Shown here: positions 1-8,484 of the stretch, piece by piece
Layout: each line of letters opens with the position of its first letter
How positions within the stretch are numbered: position 1 is the first letter of the stretch
NCBI GenBank assembly: GCA_964507095.1
Contig: CAZDOS010000009.1
Span: forward strand, 1-44,965
Reading direction: 5' to 3'
DNA length: 44,965 nt
Source: RGIG3102 sp964507095
GTDB taxonomy: Bacteria; Bacillota; Clostridia; Oscillospirales; Ruminococcaceae
Made by a program: the position numbers and the translations under genes
Notes under the pieces: generated by a model
Database searches by the model: none
The model's input: only the letters and a program-made list of their open reading frames with translations
What the model was told of the DNA's origin: nothing

Positions 1-73
1 TCTTTCTTACCATTCGTTTCTATTCAATTGTCCTTGGGACTTTCTTTACAGCCCCGTCTTGTTCTAATTAAGT

Positions 74-1105
74 CTATCTGTCCTCTCGGAAATAGCTCAG
101 TCCCAGAGCAGCAGGTCCGAGATCTTCTCTTCTCTTTCTTGAGGAAACGATGCACAGAACTATTATGGTGACCACATACGGCAGCATCATGTACAGGTTC
201 TGCACATATGTCGTCTTTGAAAGGTGAAGCGCTTTTGCTATAGCCTGTGAAATCTCCGAAGGGATATATATGTATGCCCAGTAGCATACGCCGAACAGGT
301 ACGCGCCTGTTATCGCCTTTCTCGGCTTCCAGCCTGTGAAGATGACGAGTGCGGCAGCGAGCCATCCAAGGGCCTCTATGGCGGAGTCGTTAGCCCATGT
401 TCCCTGGATATAATCCATGACATAGAACAGTCCGCCGAGACCTGAAACGGCTCCTCCGAGTACGCTGGCGAGGTATTTGTAAAGGGTAACATTGATGCCT
501 GCGGCATCGGCTGTTCCCGGATTCTCACCTACAGCCCTGAGATTCAGTCCTACTCTGGTCTTGTTGAGGAACAGATCGGCAAGGATAGCAAAGACAAGTG
601 CCATGTACACCATCCAGCCGTGTGAAAGGAGGATGGAGCCTATGACTCCTCCCTTTCCGAACAGGAACGGAAGCTTTGCCCTGAAGGCGCTTGACGTTGT
701 CGCAACGGAAATGGTTCCAACACCGCCTGAAAGCTTCATCATGCTTCCTCCGAAGAAGTTCGCGACGCCTGTTCCGAAGATGGTAAGAGTAAGTCCGGTA
801 ACGTTCTGGTTCACTTTGAGCGATACGGTCAGGAATGCATAGATAAATCCGCCGGCCGCAGCTGCAAGAAGAGCGCATACAAGTGCTATGAGCATTCCGA
901 CTATTGGGCTCGGATGGGCTGTGCTTCTCTCGTAGATGAATGCACCGGCAAGCGATGCTATTCCTCCGAGCTGCATGACTCCCGGTACGCCCAGGTTGAG
1001 GTTTCCGGCCTTCTGACCCATGGTCTCTCCCACGGCGCCGTACATGATGACCGTTCCAAAGGTGATGGCTGCAATGAGCCAGGAGACTAGCTGAGTCTGT
1101 GTCAT
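74..1105 (-). CDS. BMP-type nucleoside ABC transporter permease (second permease)
   Basis: This 343-residue integral membrane protein has about eight to ten hydrophobic segments and is the shorter of the two permeases of a BMP-dependent (YufO/P/Q-like) nucleoside importer. Residues such as AVGENPGTADAAGINV form the cytoplasmic coupling region typical of the branched-chain/ribose permease superfamily. Its ATG overlaps the stop of the upstream permease (1102-1105, ATGA), so the two are translationally coupled and are probably heteromeric partners in the membrane. The gene ends with TAG at 74-76, which shows that TAG works as a normal stop in this genome. Bases 1-73 hold no recognisable gene. 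The family call is confident. The substrate (a purine nucleoside) is inferred from the upstream guanine riboswitch. Confidence 0.9.
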   Translation of the reverse strand: MTQTQLVSWLIAAITFGTVIMYGAVGETMGQKAGNLNLGVPGVMQLGGIASLAGAFIYERSTAHPSPIVGMLIALVCALLAAAAGGFIYAFLTVSLKVNQNVTGLTLTIFGTGVANFFGGSMMKLSGGVGTISVATTSSAFRAKLPFLFGKGGVIGSILLSHGWMVYMALVFAILADLFLNKTRVGLNLRAVGENPGTADAAGINVTLYKYLASVLGGAVSGLGGLFYVMDYIQGTWANDSAIEALGWLAAALVIFTGWKPRKAITGAYLFGVCYWAYIYIPSEISQAIAKALHLSKTTYVQNLYMMLPYVVTIIVLCIVSSRKRREDLGPAALGLSYFREDR

Positions 1106-2196
1106 GCCTTCTCACCGCCTTTCTTTCTGAAAGCGACCTTGTAGTTGATGAAGAATTCGCTTCCGAGTATGAAGAACAGGATTATGCCCGTGATTACGTT
1201 CGAAATGAACTCATTCAGACCGAAGTCTGAGGAGATCTGGCCTGCTCCCTTGCCAAGGAAGACAATGAGCAGCGATATGAGGGACATCATGAGAGGGTTG
1301 AACTTTGCAAGCCAGCATACGATGATGGCCGTGAAGCCCCTGCCTCCCGCAGTCGCCTTTGATATCGTATGAGAAACGCCGCTGACGGCCACAAAGCCCG
1401 AAATACCGGCTATGGCACCTGATATGAAAGCGTTCCTTCTTATCGTTCTGCCGACGTTTATGCCGGCATACTTGGCTGTTGATTCGCTCTCGCCCACGAC
1501 CTTTGTCTCATAGCCCATCTTGGAGTATTCCATGTAGATGTATACGAAGGCTGTGACGAGGATGACGATGAACACATTCAGGAAATACTGTTGGCCGAAT
1601 ACCCGGGGGAACCAGCCGCCGTTGGTGTTCATGTTGATGATGCCGACCGAATGAGACTGTTTCTTGTCCCAGAAGTCGACGAAAAGCTCGACGATCTGGA
1701 TTGCAACATAGTTCATCATGAGTGTGAACAGTGTCTCATTGGTGGAATACTTTGCCTTGAATACTGCAGGCAGATATGCCCATATTCCTCCGCAGACGGC
1801 TGAAACGACCGCCATGAGGATGAGCAGGAGCAGCGTTGGCGTGGAGTTGCCCATGTAGATCATGAATGCCGCGGTCGTCAGTCCTCCGATGAGCAGCTGT
1901 CCCTCAGCTCCGCAGTTCCAGAAGCGCATGTTGAAGGCCGGTGAAAGTGCGACGCTTATGAGCATCAGAAGACATGTGTCCCTGATCGTTATCCGGGCTC
2001 TCCTTGAGGTTCCGAACGCTCCCTTGAACATCGAGGTGTACACGCTTATAGGATCCAGCCTTGTGACGAAGTGTATGAACAGGGCCGATACGACAAGTGC
2101 CAAAAATATGGCTATTGCCTTTGTAACGGCTTTCTTGGCCATGGACTCCTCGTCCTTTTTCTTTATATGAAAGAGCGGCTCTTTATTCTTGTTCAT
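1102..2196 (-). CDS. BMP-type nucleoside ABC transporter permease (first permease)
   Basis: This 364-residue polytopic permease (YufP-like) has a cytoplasmic N-terminus rich in Lys and Glu, then about ten transmembrane segments. The ESESTAKYAGINVGRTIRR segment matches the ATPase-coupling loop of this superfamily. The start at 2196 lies inside the 3' end of the ATPase gene (14-base overlap), behind a GGAGGAG sequence that also encodes the ATPase C-terminus, so translation is coupled. Its stop overlaps the start of the next permease. It should form the membrane channel together with that protein. The family assignment is secure; substrate specificity is not visible from the sequence. Confidence 0.9.
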   Translation of the reverse strand: MNKNKEPLFHIKKKDEESMAKKAVTKAIAIFLALVVSALFIHFVTRLDPISVYTSMFKGAFGTSRRARITIRDTCLLMLISVALSPAFNMRFWNCGAEGQLLIGGLTTAAFMIYMGNSTPTLLLLILMAVVSAVCGGIWAYLPAVFKAKYSTNETLFTLMMNYVAIQIVELFVDFWDKKQSHSVGIINMNTNGGWFPRVFGQQYFLNVFIVILVTAFVYIYMEYSKMGYETKVVGESESTAKYAGINVGRTIRRNAFISGAIAGISGFVAVSGVSHTISKATAGGRGFTAIIVCWLAKFNPLMMSLISLLIVFLGKGAGQISSDFGLNEFISNVITGIILFFILGSEFFINYKVAFRKKGGEKA

Positions 2197-3718
2197 CTCT
2201 GAGCTCCTCCTTCAGGTTAGTCATTAGATATCCGACCTCTTCCTTGGTCGCCGTCCTTCCGTCCAGGATGCCGTTCACTCTGCCTGAGCACATGACGAGT
2301 ATCCTGTCTGAAAGTGCGAGCAGCACGTCCAGGTCCTCGCCGACATAGATGACGGCAACGCCTTTCTTCTTCTGCTCATTGAGAATGTTGTAGATCGCGT
2401 AGGATGTGTTTATATCCAGTCCCCTGACTGCATACGCTGTCATGAGGACGGTAGGCTTGCTCTTGATTTCTCTTCCGACCAGTATCTTCTGGACGTTACC
2501 GCCCGAGAGCCTTCTGACCGGATAATCCAGGTCAGGCGTTACGACTCCGAGCTCCTCCTTTATGGCTTCCGCCATCTCCTTCGGCTGCTGCCTGTGGAGG
2601 AAGAGTCCCTTGCCCTTTCTGTATCTCTTGAGCATGACATTGTCTGTCATGCCCATGTTTCCGACAAGACCCATTCCGAGCCTGTCTTCAGGAACGAAGG
2701 AAAGATGGAGACCGTAGCTGATTATCTCCTTTGTGCTGAGGCCGACCAGCTCGTGCACGCCGTGGGCAGTTGAGTAGTAGATGACCGAGGAGCCTTCCTC
2801 GCACTTTTCAAGACCCATGATAGCTTCAAGCAGTTCCTTCTGGCCGCTGCCCGATATTCCAGCAATGCCCAGTACTTCTCCCGAATACAGATCGAAGCTG
2901 ATGTCCTTTACCGCTACCTTTCCCGTGGTGTCCTTCACCGTGAGGTTCTTGACCGCAAGCCTCAGCGCCTTGTCCTCGATATAGTCTCTCCGGATGTTCA
3001 GCTCGACCTTCTCGCCTACCATCATCTCAGTGAGCATGCTCTCGTTGCACTCTGAAGTGGCTACCGTGCCTATGTTCTCGCCCTTTCTGAGGACCGTGAC
3101 ATAGTCCGATATCTCCATGACTTCATTGAGCTTATGGGTAATGATGACGACAGCCTTGCCGTCATCCCTCATGTTCCTGATGACGTTGAACAGCTTCTCT
3201 GTCTCCTGAGGAGTAAGGACGGCTGTAGGCTCGTCGAGTATCAGTATCTCGGCGCCCCTGTAGAGTGTCTTTACTATCTCCAGCGTCTCCTTCTCGGAAA
3301 CGATCATGTCATAGACCTTCTTGTCAAGGTCGAGCTCAAAGCCGTATCTGTTCATGATGGCTTCAACGTCGCTCCTGGCATTCTTCGTCGTTTCCGAAGG
3401 CAGCCCGAGGACTATGTTCTCCATTGCCGTGAACACGTCTATGAGCTTGAAGTGCTGATGGACCATTCCTATTCCCAGATCATAGGCATCCTTCGGGCTG
3501 TTGAGAGTGATCTCAACGCCGTCCTTGGATATGGTTCCGCTGTCAGGGAAATAAACGCCTGACAGCATGTTCATCAGAGTGGTCTTTCCGCTTCCGTTCT
3601 CTCCCAGAAGAGAGAGTATCTCACCGTAGCAGATGTCCAGGTCGACATTGTTGTTGGCTATGACCTTTTCTCCGAATCTCTTGGTGATGCCGCGCATCGC
3701 GATGGCGATCTTTCTCAT
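2183..3718 (-). CDS. ABC transporter ATPase with two nucleotide-binding domains, nucleoside uptake
   Basis: This 511-residue double ATPase resembles YufO and sugar-importer ATPases. NBD1 has an intact Walker A (GENGSGKTTLMN, about residue 39) and Walker B (ILILDEPTAVLTPQE), but the position of the ABC signature reads VSEKETLEIVK instead of an LSGGQ-like or SVGMQQR sequence. NBD2 has a relaxed Walker A (GISGSGQKELLE), an intact LSGGNVQK signature and a degenerate Walker B (LMTAYAVRGLDI). Asymmetric sites are normal in this family, but the loss of the NBD1 signature is more extreme. The gene lies between the BMP lipoprotein (separated by a terminator) and the two permeases (overlapping). An AAGGAAG-like ribosome site precedes the ATG. 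Confidence 0.9.
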   Translation of the reverse strand: MRKIAIAMRGITKRFGEKVIANNNVDLDICYGEILSLLGENGSGKTTLMNMLSGVYFPDSGTISKDGVEITLNSPKDAYDLGIGMVHQHFKLIDVFTAMENIVLGLPSETTKNARSDVEAIMNRYGFELDLDKKVYDMIVSEKETLEIVKTLYRGAEILILDEPTAVLTPQETEKLFNVIRNMRDDGKAVVIITHKLNEVMEISDYVTVLRKGENIGTVATSECNESMLTEMMVGEKVELNIRRDYIEDKALRLAVKNLTVKDTTGKVAVKDISFDLYSGEVLGIAGISGSGQKELLEAIMGLEKCEEGSSVIYYSTAHGVHELVGLSTKEIISYGLHLSFVPEDRLGMGLVGNMGMTDNVMLKRYRKGKGLFLHRQQPKEMAEAIKEELGVVTPDLDYPVRRLSGGNVQKILVGREIKSKPTVLMTAYAVRGLDINTSYAIYNILNEQKKKGVAVIYVGEDLDVLLALSDRILVMCSGRVNGILDGRTATKEEVGYLMTNLKEELRDEQE

Positions 3719-3739
3719 TCGTTCTTTCTTCCTTAAAAA

Positions 3740-3772
3740 ATGTTACAGGCCCATGGAATGAGCCTGTAACAT
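3740..3772 (-). terminator. Intercistronic terminator between BMP lipoprotein and ATPase genes
   Basis: A perfect 11-bp stem (ATGTTACAGGC paired with GCCTGTAACAT) with an 11-base loop is followed on the minus strand by six T. It lies 14 bases after the BMP stop and before the ATPase start. Partial termination here would give more binding protein than membrane complex, a common arrangement for ABC importers. Confidence 0.85.
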
Positions 3773-3785
3773 GAAATCTCTTAAA

Positions 3786-5021
3786 TTAGTTCAGCTCTGT
3801 TATGCCGTCGATCCTTGCTGCGAAGTAAGGTGCACTTCTGAACTCGGACTCGTGGAAGTAACCGTCGCTCACGCACTCTGTCTCAGGTGTGAAGTCAGCA
3901 TCGACATCGCCGAGGATGGATGTTGGATTCTGTCCACCGATCTTGAATGTGCTTACATCGAATACATGGATCTCACCGGACTTGATCTTTGCGATCGTCT
4001 CGTCGACAGCTTCCTGTGTTCCAGGAGCAACTGCTTTACCGAGAGGAGTGATTGCTACGGCGCCTTCGTTGTAGCCGCCTGTCCAGTCTGTCTTCATGTC
4101 TTCGCCGTTGAGCCAGCATGTGAATGCGTACTCATAGAAGACTTCCCAAACGTTTGAAGCACTTGTAAGTGCTACATCAGGAGCAACGTCAAGCATTGAT
4201 ACGTTGTAGCCTACGGAATAAGCCGTGAAGCCATACTTGTTCTCTTCCATGTTCTTCTGGAGCTGTGAAGGAGCGCCTGTTGAGTCAGCATGCTGACCGA
4301 TGATGACGCAGCCCATGCTCATGAGGTGGTCGCCTACTGTTGCTTCAGCGTTTACGTTGAACCATGAGTTTGTGTACTCAACGAACATGACAGCGTTAGG
4401 ATAAACGCTTGTGAGTCCAAGGTAGAAAGCGGTGTAACCGGATACGACCTCTGCATAAGGGAAAGCACCGACATAACCGACCTTGACATTGCCGTTCTCG
4501 TCGAAGTTCTCAGGAACGAGAGCACCCTCGTCCTCGAGCTGCTTGATCTTCATGCCGGCAACGACACCGGAAACATAACGTGACTCATAAACGGATGTGA
4601 AAGCGTTCTTGAGGTTAGGAAGACCTGAAACAGCTGCTGTGTCGCCTGTGTCAGCAACGAATGTGACCTCAGGATACTCGCTTGCAGCCTGTGCCATGAA
4701 TGTCTGGTGGCCGTAAGAGTTGGAAATTACCATTGTTGCCTTGTTCTCAACAAGGTCTACTGCTGCGTCGTGGCAGGTCTCGTCCTCAAGGATGTTGTAC
4801 TTCCAGAGGATCTGGCTGTCAGAGATGCCCAGCTTTGCTGCGGCATTCTTGATGCCTTCCATATGAGCATAGGTGTAACCTTCGTTCTCGTCACCGACAA
4901 GGATGACACCGATCTTCGGACCGTCCTCGGTCTCGCCGCCGTTGTTGGATGAACCGCCAGAACAGGCTACAAGGCCAAAGAGCATGCAGCCGGCAAGCAG
5001 TACTGATAAAAGTTTTTTCAT
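3786..5021 (-). CDS. BMP family nucleoside-binding lipoprotein
   Basis: This extracellular substrate-binding lipoprotein of 411 residues belongs to the BMP/PnrA/TmpC family, which binds purine nucleosides. The chosen ATG at 5021 gives a lipoprotein signal MKKLLSVLLAGCMLFGLVAC with the lipobox cysteine at residue 20, followed by a GGSSNNGG linker; a GGGAG site precedes it. An upstream in-frame start (5105) would bury the signal peptide and was rejected. Family-like segments include KIGVILVGDENEGYTY and EYTNSWFNVNAEA. It is the first gene of the importer operon, directly downstream of a guanine riboswitch, so the ligand is probably guanosine or a related purine nucleoside (inference). Confidence 0.93.
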   Translation of the reverse strand: MKKLLSVLLAGCMLFGLVACSGGSSNNGGETEDGPKIGVILVGDENEGYTYAHMEGIKNAAAKLGISDSQILWKYNILEDETCHDAAVDLVENKATMVISNSYGHQTFMAQAASEYPEVTFVADTGDTAAVSGLPNLKNAFTSVYESRYVSGVVAGMKIKQLEDEGALVPENFDENGNVKVGYVGAFPYAEVVSGYTAFYLGLTSVYPNAVMFVEYTNSWFNVNAEATVGDHLMSMGCVIIGQHADSTGAPSQLQKNMEENKYGFTAYSVGYNVSMLDVAPDVALTSASNVWEVFYEYAFTCWLNGEDMKTDWTGGYNEGAVAITPLGKAVAPGTQEAVDETIAKIKSGEIHVFDVSTFKIGGQNPTSILGDVDADFTPETECVSDGYFHESEFRSAPYFAARIDGITELN

Positions 5022-5126
5022 CAAATTTCTCCCTTCTTCTTTTTGAAAAAACAAAAAATAATCCTCTTTGCAAAGGCGTTTTGAATTGTAAAAATCCACC
5101 CTCAAACTTTCAAAGAAGACTACCGA

Positions 5127-5159
5127 ACGGGAGTTTAATATTCAATTAAACCTTCCCGT
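5127..5159 (-). promoter_or_regulatory. Hairpin in riboswitch expression platform
   Basis: Between the aptamer and the BMP start, the minus strand can fold ACGGGA-GTTTAAT arms into a long stem with a one-base bulge. The T-run after it is poor (TTCTTT some bases later), so it may be a weak terminator or part of the switching platform. The exact switching mechanism is not resolved. Confidence 0.5.
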
Positions 5160-5209
5160 GTATTCCATCGCATACGACAGAATCAACACTTAAACAGAAA
5201 GGTTATTCC

Positions 5210-5276
5210 GCCATAGTCCGAGCCTTTACGGAGCCCGGGTAGAGACTCCTTCACCATATCTGAAGGATTATACGAC
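5210..5276 (-). promoter_or_regulatory. Guanine-class purine riboswitch aptamer
   Basis: On the minus strand the aptamer core is present in order: GTCGTATAATCC (P1 and J1/2), GATATGG (loop 2), GTCTCTACC (J2/3), CCGTAAA (loop 3) and GGACTATGGC (J3/1 and closing P1). The specificity base in GACTATG is C, as in xpt-type guanine/hypoxanthine riboswitches; adenine switches have T. P1 forms six pairs with two wobbles. The aptamer lies about 190 bases upstream of the BMP lipoprotein and should turn off nucleoside import when guanine is abundant. Confidence 0.93.
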
Positions 5277-5290
5277 TTCTTACGCTTAAA

Positions 5291-5319
5291 AGAATATCAA
5301 CTGGACCGGTATTTGTAAA
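5291..5319 (-). promoter_or_regulatory. Sigma-A promoter of the nucleoside importer
   Basis: On the minus strand TTTACA is separated by exactly 17 bases from TATTCT. The predicted start falls just before the riboswitch P1 stem, as expected for a riboswitch-led transcript. Confidence 0.65.
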
Positions 5320-5461
5320 GAAAAATGCTTGCTTTTTAACCGAACTGTAACCATGTTTAGAGTTATGAACAGTATTTCTTTACCTAACTGATTTGAGTTT
5401 TGATTATAATAACGATAAAGGTTTTGCTATTGACAAATCTATGCATCCGTCCCCATCGATA

Positions 5462-5490
5462 AAAAGGACCGGGCATTTCCCGGTCCTTTT
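5462..5490 (-). terminator. Terminator after hybrid histidine kinase
   Basis: A perfect 12-bp stem (AAAAGGACCGGG with its complement) and a 5-base loop, flanked by A and T runs, lies 26 bases downstream of the kinase stop at 5516. The A-rich 5' arm could also let it stop transcripts on the plus strand. Confidence 0.85.
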
Positions 5491-5515
5491 CAATAATGGA
5501 TCCATTGAATATCTG

Positions 5516-8430
5516 TCACTGTCTTCCTTCAACGCAGTTCCAGATGGTGTCGATGAGCTCTTCGACCTTGAAAGGCTTGCCCACATGAGCATTCATGCCT
5601 GACTCGAACGCCTTCTTCCTGTCCTCGTCAAAGGTGTTGGCAGTCATCGCCACGACGGGGATGTTTGCCTTCTTCCGGTCAGGAAGTTTTCTGAGAGCAA
5701 CGGTCGCGTCGTAGCCGTTCATGACCGGCATCTGGATGTCCATCAGTATCAGGTCGTAGGTGCCAGCATCCTCCCTCTCGATCATCTGAAGTGCCTGCCG
5801 TCCGTTCTCTGCCCTGTCAACGGTGAAGCCCTGTGAGGTAAGGATCGCAATCGCTATCTCAGCGTTTATGTCATTGTCTTCGACAAGGAGCAGATTAAGG
5901 TCCTTCCTTACCGTTTCTTCCCGGGCTTCATTATCAGCTTCGCCCTTGTCAAGGCTCCTGTCTATGGCCTCATACACATCGGATGCGAACAGAGGCTTCT
6001 GGATCAGAGTGACATCACTGTGGATGTCCAGCTTGTTCTTCAGGTGTTCCTTCTGGTTTGCGGTAAGTATGTAGATCCCCTTTTCGTCTCCCTTGGACCG
6101 TCTTGCCTTTTCAATGAGGTCATAACCGTTCATCTCCTCATTGGCTATGTATATGTCATACTTCCCGGAATCGATCTTCCTTACGGCCGAATCGTAGCTC
6201 TTTGCGTAATCAGCCTGCACCACATTGGTATCAAAAAGTGATATGACCTTGTTGCAGATCTCGTCATCCACGTCGACCACAAGAGCCCTGTATGCCCTGC
6301 CGGTGTCCGGCTTGGCATCGTCACCTATGAACCGCACCGGGACCGTGACATGGAACGTAGTGCCCTTGCCCAGCTCGCTCTCGACCTCGATGGTTCCTCC
6401 CATCAGGTCGATGATGTTCTTTGAGATCGCCATTCCCAGTCCTGTTCCCTGTATCTTGTTGACAGTCGATGAATGCTCTCTCGTGAAGCTCTCGAACAGA
6501 TGAGGCAGATAATCCTTGCTCATTCCGATACCGAAATCCTGTATATGGAAGTGGAGGTTTATCTCATCATCGCCCAGCATCGTCTGGGATACCCTGAATA
6601 TGATGGTCCCGCCCTTAGGAGTGTACTTGATCGCGTTGCTCACTATGTTGAGCAGGACCTGGTTGAGCCTGAGTCCGTCCACGATGACATTCTCATGCAA
6701 TATGTCATAGGCTTCCGCAATGAAATACTGTTTCTTCTCGATGATCTGCGCCTGGAACAGCGCCACGAGATTTCTGACCATGTCCCGAATGCTGGTCTCC
6801 CGAGGCGTGATGGCGATCTTGCCGCTCTCTATCTTTGACATGTCAAGGATATCATTGATGAGAGAAAGGAGATGCCGGCTGGATGTTCCTATCTTTTCAA
6901 GGCAGTCTCTGACCCTTTCCTTGTCATCGATGTTCCGGTTGGCAATGTTGGTAAAGCCGATTATGGCATTCATCGGCGTACGGATGTCATGGGACATGTT
7001 AAACAGGAATTCGCTCTTGGCCTTGCTCGCCTTCTCGGCGTCGTCAAGCGCATCCTGAAGCAGCCGTTGCTCATGATCCTCCTTGGAGTGCAGGGCGGTG
7101 ATGTCCTGCCTTACTATGAGGATCCTCTGTGCTCTCTCATCCTCTCTGCTGAGCACGATGAAGTTGTACGTGAACCAGCTCTTGTCAAGGAGCGGAGCAT
7201 GTATCCTGTAGCTGACCATGTCATTATCGCCGTTCAGGGCCTCCAATATGCTGTCTATGGAAATCTGCCGGGCGACCGTTTTTCTTTCTTCGTCATTCTC
7301 TATCCTTTTAAGAATGGATTCGACAAAATCGTCATAATGTCCGGTCCTCGGAAGCTCTCTGTCATCCGGGTCTCCGAGAACATAGTCATAGGTCATGGTG
7401 TCCACGTCAAGGACCGTAAACTTCTCGAAAAGGCGCGAGACGCCGTGGGACACGTCGCTGGCATTCCTGTTCTCCTCCGCCAGCCTTCTTCTCCGCATCA
7501 TCTCGGAGATAATGACATATGCCAGATATGCCGCGAACATTGCGGACATCTGGAGCACCATCATTAACCCGTCCCTGTTGGCATGTGTCGTCATCCCTTC
7601 CCGGGCGCTGACCGGGAAAGACCTTATCAGTCGCCAGTCTACAGTGTTGAGCGCTGAAATGAATCCTGTTCTTGTTGTCCCGTCCTCGGTGTACTTGCAC
7701 AGTGCACTGTCTCCGCTGGCAAAGGCTTCTCGTATGCTTGAATAGCCTTCCACCTCAAAGGAGCCTGAGGACTCCATCCTTTCAAACAGATTGTCACCCC
7801 GACGGTCGACCGATGTGCTGGAGATCACGTCTCCGTTCCGTTTGCACAGCCATGCCTCGCCCGAGTATCCGAACAGTTCAAAACCCAAAAGCTCATTTAT
7901 GAAGTCCTGCCCGAAGAATCCAACCATGACTCCTATTATCTGCCCCTGGTAGTAGACAGGAGTATAGAAGCCGATCTGAGTCTCATTCGTCACTCTCGAA
8001 GACAGGACCGATGTCACTCCCGTATTGCCCTTAAGACCGTCCTGGAAGTAGTCGCGGTCGGATAGATTGGCCTTCATGCCCTCGGTCGTATAGTCATCGC
8101 CGTTTATTGCGATGAAACGCAGGAGCTCGAATCCGGTATTGTCTTCCAGATCTTTGAGCAGCACCAGATCCGGTTCGGCGGATACTATGGTGTTTCCGTA
8201 CAGATGCGCCGTGGATTTTATGTAGTCCAGGTTCTCATTGAAGAGGTTCTCAACGCTTATGGCCCTCTGAACGGTAAGGTACAGGATGTACTCTTCGTTC
8301 TGTTTTTCGATCCTCTTTCTGTTGTTGACCATGAAGCTGAAAAGTGAAAGTACGACCCCTGCTATCNNNNNNNNNNGAGCAGTGCCGGAATAATACTTAT
8401 GGTCCTTCTTCTGTTGCCCGTGTTATTCAT
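5516..8430 (-). CDS. Hybrid sensor histidine kinase with Cache-like sensor and two receivers (interrupted by assembly gap)
   Basis: This membrane sensor kinase has about 970 residues. The true start is the ATG at 8430 behind AAAGGAAAAG. It encodes 18 codons (MNNTGNRRRTISIIPALL) before the N-gap, then IAGVVLSLFS completes the first membrane segment. Next come an extracellular Cache-type domain, a second membrane helix near 7530, a PAS-like region, the HisKA box SEFLFNMSHDIRTPMNAI (His codon 6989-6991), and an ATPase domain with NIVSNAIKYTP, DFGIGM and GTGLGM. Two receivers follow. The first is degenerate (IANEEMNG where the phospho-Asp should be), and the second is intact (LILMDIQMPVMNG, Asp codon 5738-5740, and KPF). 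It has no DNA-binding output. It lies 54 bases downstream of the permease-kinase fusion and is probably co-transcribed. The signal sensed is unknown. Confidence 0.85.
8367..8376. other. Assembly gap (10 N)
   Basis: Ten N lie inside the first membrane helix of the hybrid kinase. From the ATG at 8430 to the gap is exactly 18 codons. From the gap to the in-frame codon at 8332 is 11 codons plus one base. The real gap should therefore be 2 modulo 3 bases long, so the N count is a placeholder. Confidence 0.98.
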
Positions 8431-8484
8431 TGCTTTTCTTTTCCTTTAATCTTTCCTGTTCGTCAGCTGAAGCCTTGCGCTGCT

